Shown here: positions 62,519 to 64,000 of the stretch, piece after piece
Numbering within the stretch: position 1 is the stretch's first letter
How the letters are laid out: every line of letters starts with the position of its first letter
Source: DATCJU01 sp036562635
GTDB taxonomy: Bacteria; Actinomycetota; Actinomycetes; Mycobacteriales; Pseudonocardiaceae
Reading direction: 5' to 3'
DNA: 64,000 nt
Assembly: GCA_036562635.1 (NCBI GenBank)
Contig: DATCJU010000151.1
Coordinates: 1-64,000, forward strand
Notes under the pieces: model-generated
Told to the model about the DNA's origin: nothing
The model's database searches: none
Seen by the model: the letters and a program-made list of their open reading frames with translations, nothing else
Made by a program: the position numbers and the translations under genes

Positions 62519-63928
62519 TCATCGCACAACGGCCGGCCTCAGACCTGCCAGCGCCAGCAGCAACGGCTTGACCTCGGTGACGTGCAACCGCTCCCGGCCC
62601 AGCGTCGGGTCCGAGCACAGCAGCACCGGCCCGTCCAACGGGTCGTCCGGCAGGCGGCCGTGGCTGCCCCGTACCGGCGCGGGATCCAGCGGCACCACGT
62701 CCATCAGGTACCGCATGCCCAGCTTCTTGCGGGCCAGGGCGGCGGCCGCCCGCAGCTTCACGAACCGGTCGGTGGGGTCCATGAACAGCTCGGCCGGGTC
62801 GTAGCCGGGCTTGCGGTGGATCTCCACCAACCGAGCGAAGTCAGGTGCCCGGTCGTCGTCCAACCAGTAGTAGTAGGTGAACCAGGCGTCCGGTTCCGCG
62901 ACGGCCACCAGTTCACCGGCACGTTCGTGGTCCAACCCGTACCGCTGCTTGCCGTCGGCGTCCAGCACCTCGTCCACCCCGTCGAGCTCGGCGACCAGCG
63001 ATCGCACACGGGGTACGTCGGCCGGATCACGGACGTACACGTGGGCCACCTGGTGGTCGGCCACGGCGAAAGCCCGGGACACCCATGGGTCCAGGTATTC
63101 CATGCCGGCCTGGGTGTAAACCTGGAGCAGGCCCTCCCGACGCAGTGCCCGGTTGATGTCCACCGGACGGCGGGCCGGGGTGATGCCGTACTCGGAGAGC
63201 ACGACCACCGTGACGTCCCGCTCCCGGGCCGCCCGCAGCAGCGGCCCGAGCGTCGCGTCCACCTCACGGGCCGCGGCGGCCGCCTCCGGGCCGTGGGGGC
63301 CGAACCGCTGCAGGTCGTAGTCCAGGTGCGGTACGTAGACCAGCGTCAGGTCGGGTCGCCGGTCGGTCAGGATGTACTCGGCCGCGCGGCAGATCCACCG
63401 GGAGGACGTGATCGAAGCCCCGGGACCCCAGTAGCTGAACAGCGGGAACGTGCCGAAACGGTCGGTGAGGTCGTCGTGCAGCTCGGGCGGGTAGGTGTAG
63501 CAGTCGGGTTCCTTGCGCCCGTCGGCGTGGTAGACCGGTCGCGGGGTGACCACCACGTCGGTGGTCATGCCCATGGCGTACCACCAGCAGATGTTGGCCG
63601 CGGTGTACCCGGGGGCCACGGCACGGGCGGCCTCCCACACGTGTTCGCCCTGCACCAACCGGTTGTGCTGGCGCCACAGGTAGACCTCCCCCAGGTCCCG
63701 GAAGTACCAGCCGTTGCCGACGATGCCGTGGTCCCGGGGCAGGGAGCCGGTGAGGGCACTGGCCTGCACCGAGCAGGTCACCGCGGGCAGCACCGGATCC
63801 AGCCGGGCCTGGAACCCGCTTCTGGCGAGTTGTCGCAGGTTCGGGGTGTACGCCAACAGTCGCGGCGTCAACCCGACCACGTCGATCAGCAGGACAGGCC
63901 TGTGGGCGGGGTTCGTGGACCCGCTCAT
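62519..63928 (-). CDS. Alkaline-phosphatase-superfamily phosphodiesterase (Ebo-cluster type)
   Basis: 469 aa nucleotide pyrophosphatase/phosphodiesterase-like protein. Metal and nucleophile sites are LLIDVVGLTP (Asp), LPAVTCSVQASALTG (Thr nucleophile), YVPHLDYDLQRFGPHG (Asp and His) and VVLSEYGITPARRP. GNGWYFRDLGEVYLWRQHNR is typical of the bacterial cytosolic subgroup, with no signal peptide. In several phyla this type accompanies eboA-E genes for metabolite transfer to the periplasm. Its ATG overlaps the upstream stop (TGATG). A GTG one codon earlier is possible. Confidence 0.88.
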   Translation of the reverse strand: MSGSTNPAHRPVLLIDVVGLTPRLLAYTPNLRQLARSGFQARLDPVLPAVTCSVQASALTGSLPRDHGIVGNGWYFRDLGEVYLWRQHNRLVQGEHVWEAARAVAPGYTAANICWWYAMGMTTDVVVTPRPVYHADGRKEPDCYTYPPELHDDLTDRFGTFPLFSYWGPGASITSSRWICRAAEYILTDRRPDLTLVYVPHLDYDLQRFGPHGPEAAAAAREVDATLGPLLRAARERDVTVVVLSEYGITPARRPVDINRALRREGLLQVYTQAGMEYLDPWVSRAFAVADHQVAHVYVRDPADVPRVRSLVAELDGVDEVLDADGKQRYGLDHERAGELVAVAEPDAWFTYYYWLDDDRAPDFARLVEIHRKPGYDPAELFMDPTDRFVKLRAAAALARKKLGMRYLMDVVPLDPAPVRGSHGRLPDDPLDGPVLLCSDPTLGRERLHVTEVKPLLLALAGLRPAVVR

Positions 63929-64000
63929 CACGGTACCTCCACCAGTCCTCGTTCCAGCAGCTCGCGCCGCACCCAGTCCAGCTCGGCGGCGATCCCGTCG
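63928..64000 (-). CDS. C-terminal end of a further gene of the same operon, partial
   Basis: Only the last 23 residues are present, ending LLERGLVEVP, and the gene runs off the right edge. The stop overlaps the phosphodiesterase start, so it belongs to the same operon. The tail (AAELDWVRRELLERGL) fits the C-terminal helix of EboE-type sugar-phosphate isomerase-like proteins, the expected neighbour, but this is too short to prove. Confidence 0.5.
   Translation of the reverse strand, partial: DGIAAELDWVRRELLERGLVEVP

Noticed and set aside
1..64000. tRNA, rRNA, CRISPR arrays, insertion sequences, prophage
   Set aside because: No cloverleaf-like genes, regularly spaced repeats, transposase or integrase motifs, or phage genes were noticed on reading both strands; a tRNAscan or Infernal run would settle small RNAs.

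Overview
The window is high-GC DNA with GTG starts, four-base stop/start overlaps and several likely leaderless genes. It encodes PnuC/NadR-type salvage, a CtpI-like P-type ATPase, a DevS-like kinase and many universal stress proteins. Together these point to an actinomycete, most likely of the Pseudonocardiales. The species cannot be named from sequence alone.

Layout. (1) 1-7092, minus strand: a tightly coupled exopolysaccharide operon with a sugar dehydrogenase, sugar aminotransferase, Wzz-like protein, MurJ-type flippase, O-antigen-ligase/polymerase-like protein, priming sugar transferase and an Alg14/PssD-like protein cut by the left edge. (2) 7847-11459: tryptophan catabolism to anthranilate, namely a formamidase-like hydrolase, kynureninase, tryptophan 2,3-dioxygenase and a divergent Lrp-type regulator, with a clear inverted-repeat operator between the last two. 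(3) 11520-22366: a secreted PHB-depolymerase-like esterase, the very large HrpA helicase, an unrecognised protein, the PnuC-NadR nicotinamide riboside salvage pair, a small ankyrin protein and a FAD oxidoreductase. (4) 22424-34133: a 1,470-residue P-type ATPase with a possible accessory protein, a hemerythrin protein, an IF2_N mini-protein, a CapA-like gene broken by one base, a 1.36 kb stretch without genes, a DUF4383 protein, a stress-type SDR and a membrane protein. (5) 34316-38274: metY-metX methionine operon with an unusual leader, and a secreted trypsin. (6) 38904-41953: a CPBP protease, a two-TM protein with a VVQAG tail, a Crp/Fnr regulator and a cyclase-like protein. (7) 42021-58421: a dormancy/redox-like island with phosphoketolase, four tandem-domain universal stress proteins, a persulfide dioxygenase-rhodanese, a CBS-BON protein, two Acg-like nitroreductases, a DevS-like histidine kinase, two luciferase-like flavoenzymes and a flavodoxin-fold reductase. 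(8) 58657-64000: a Cys-rich small protein, a uridine-kinase-like protein, a MerR regulator, an unrecognised protein, and the end of what may be an Ebo-type cluster (polyprenyl synthetase, phosphodiesterase, end of a further gene).

Working together: region 2 is a self-contained regulated pathway. Region 7 resembles the gene content of the mycobacterial DosR regulon plus phosphoketolase carbon metabolism, but no DevR-type response regulator lies in the window. Strong perfect hairpins separate several convergent or terminal units. No rRNA, tRNA, CRISPR array, insertion sequence or prophage was seen.
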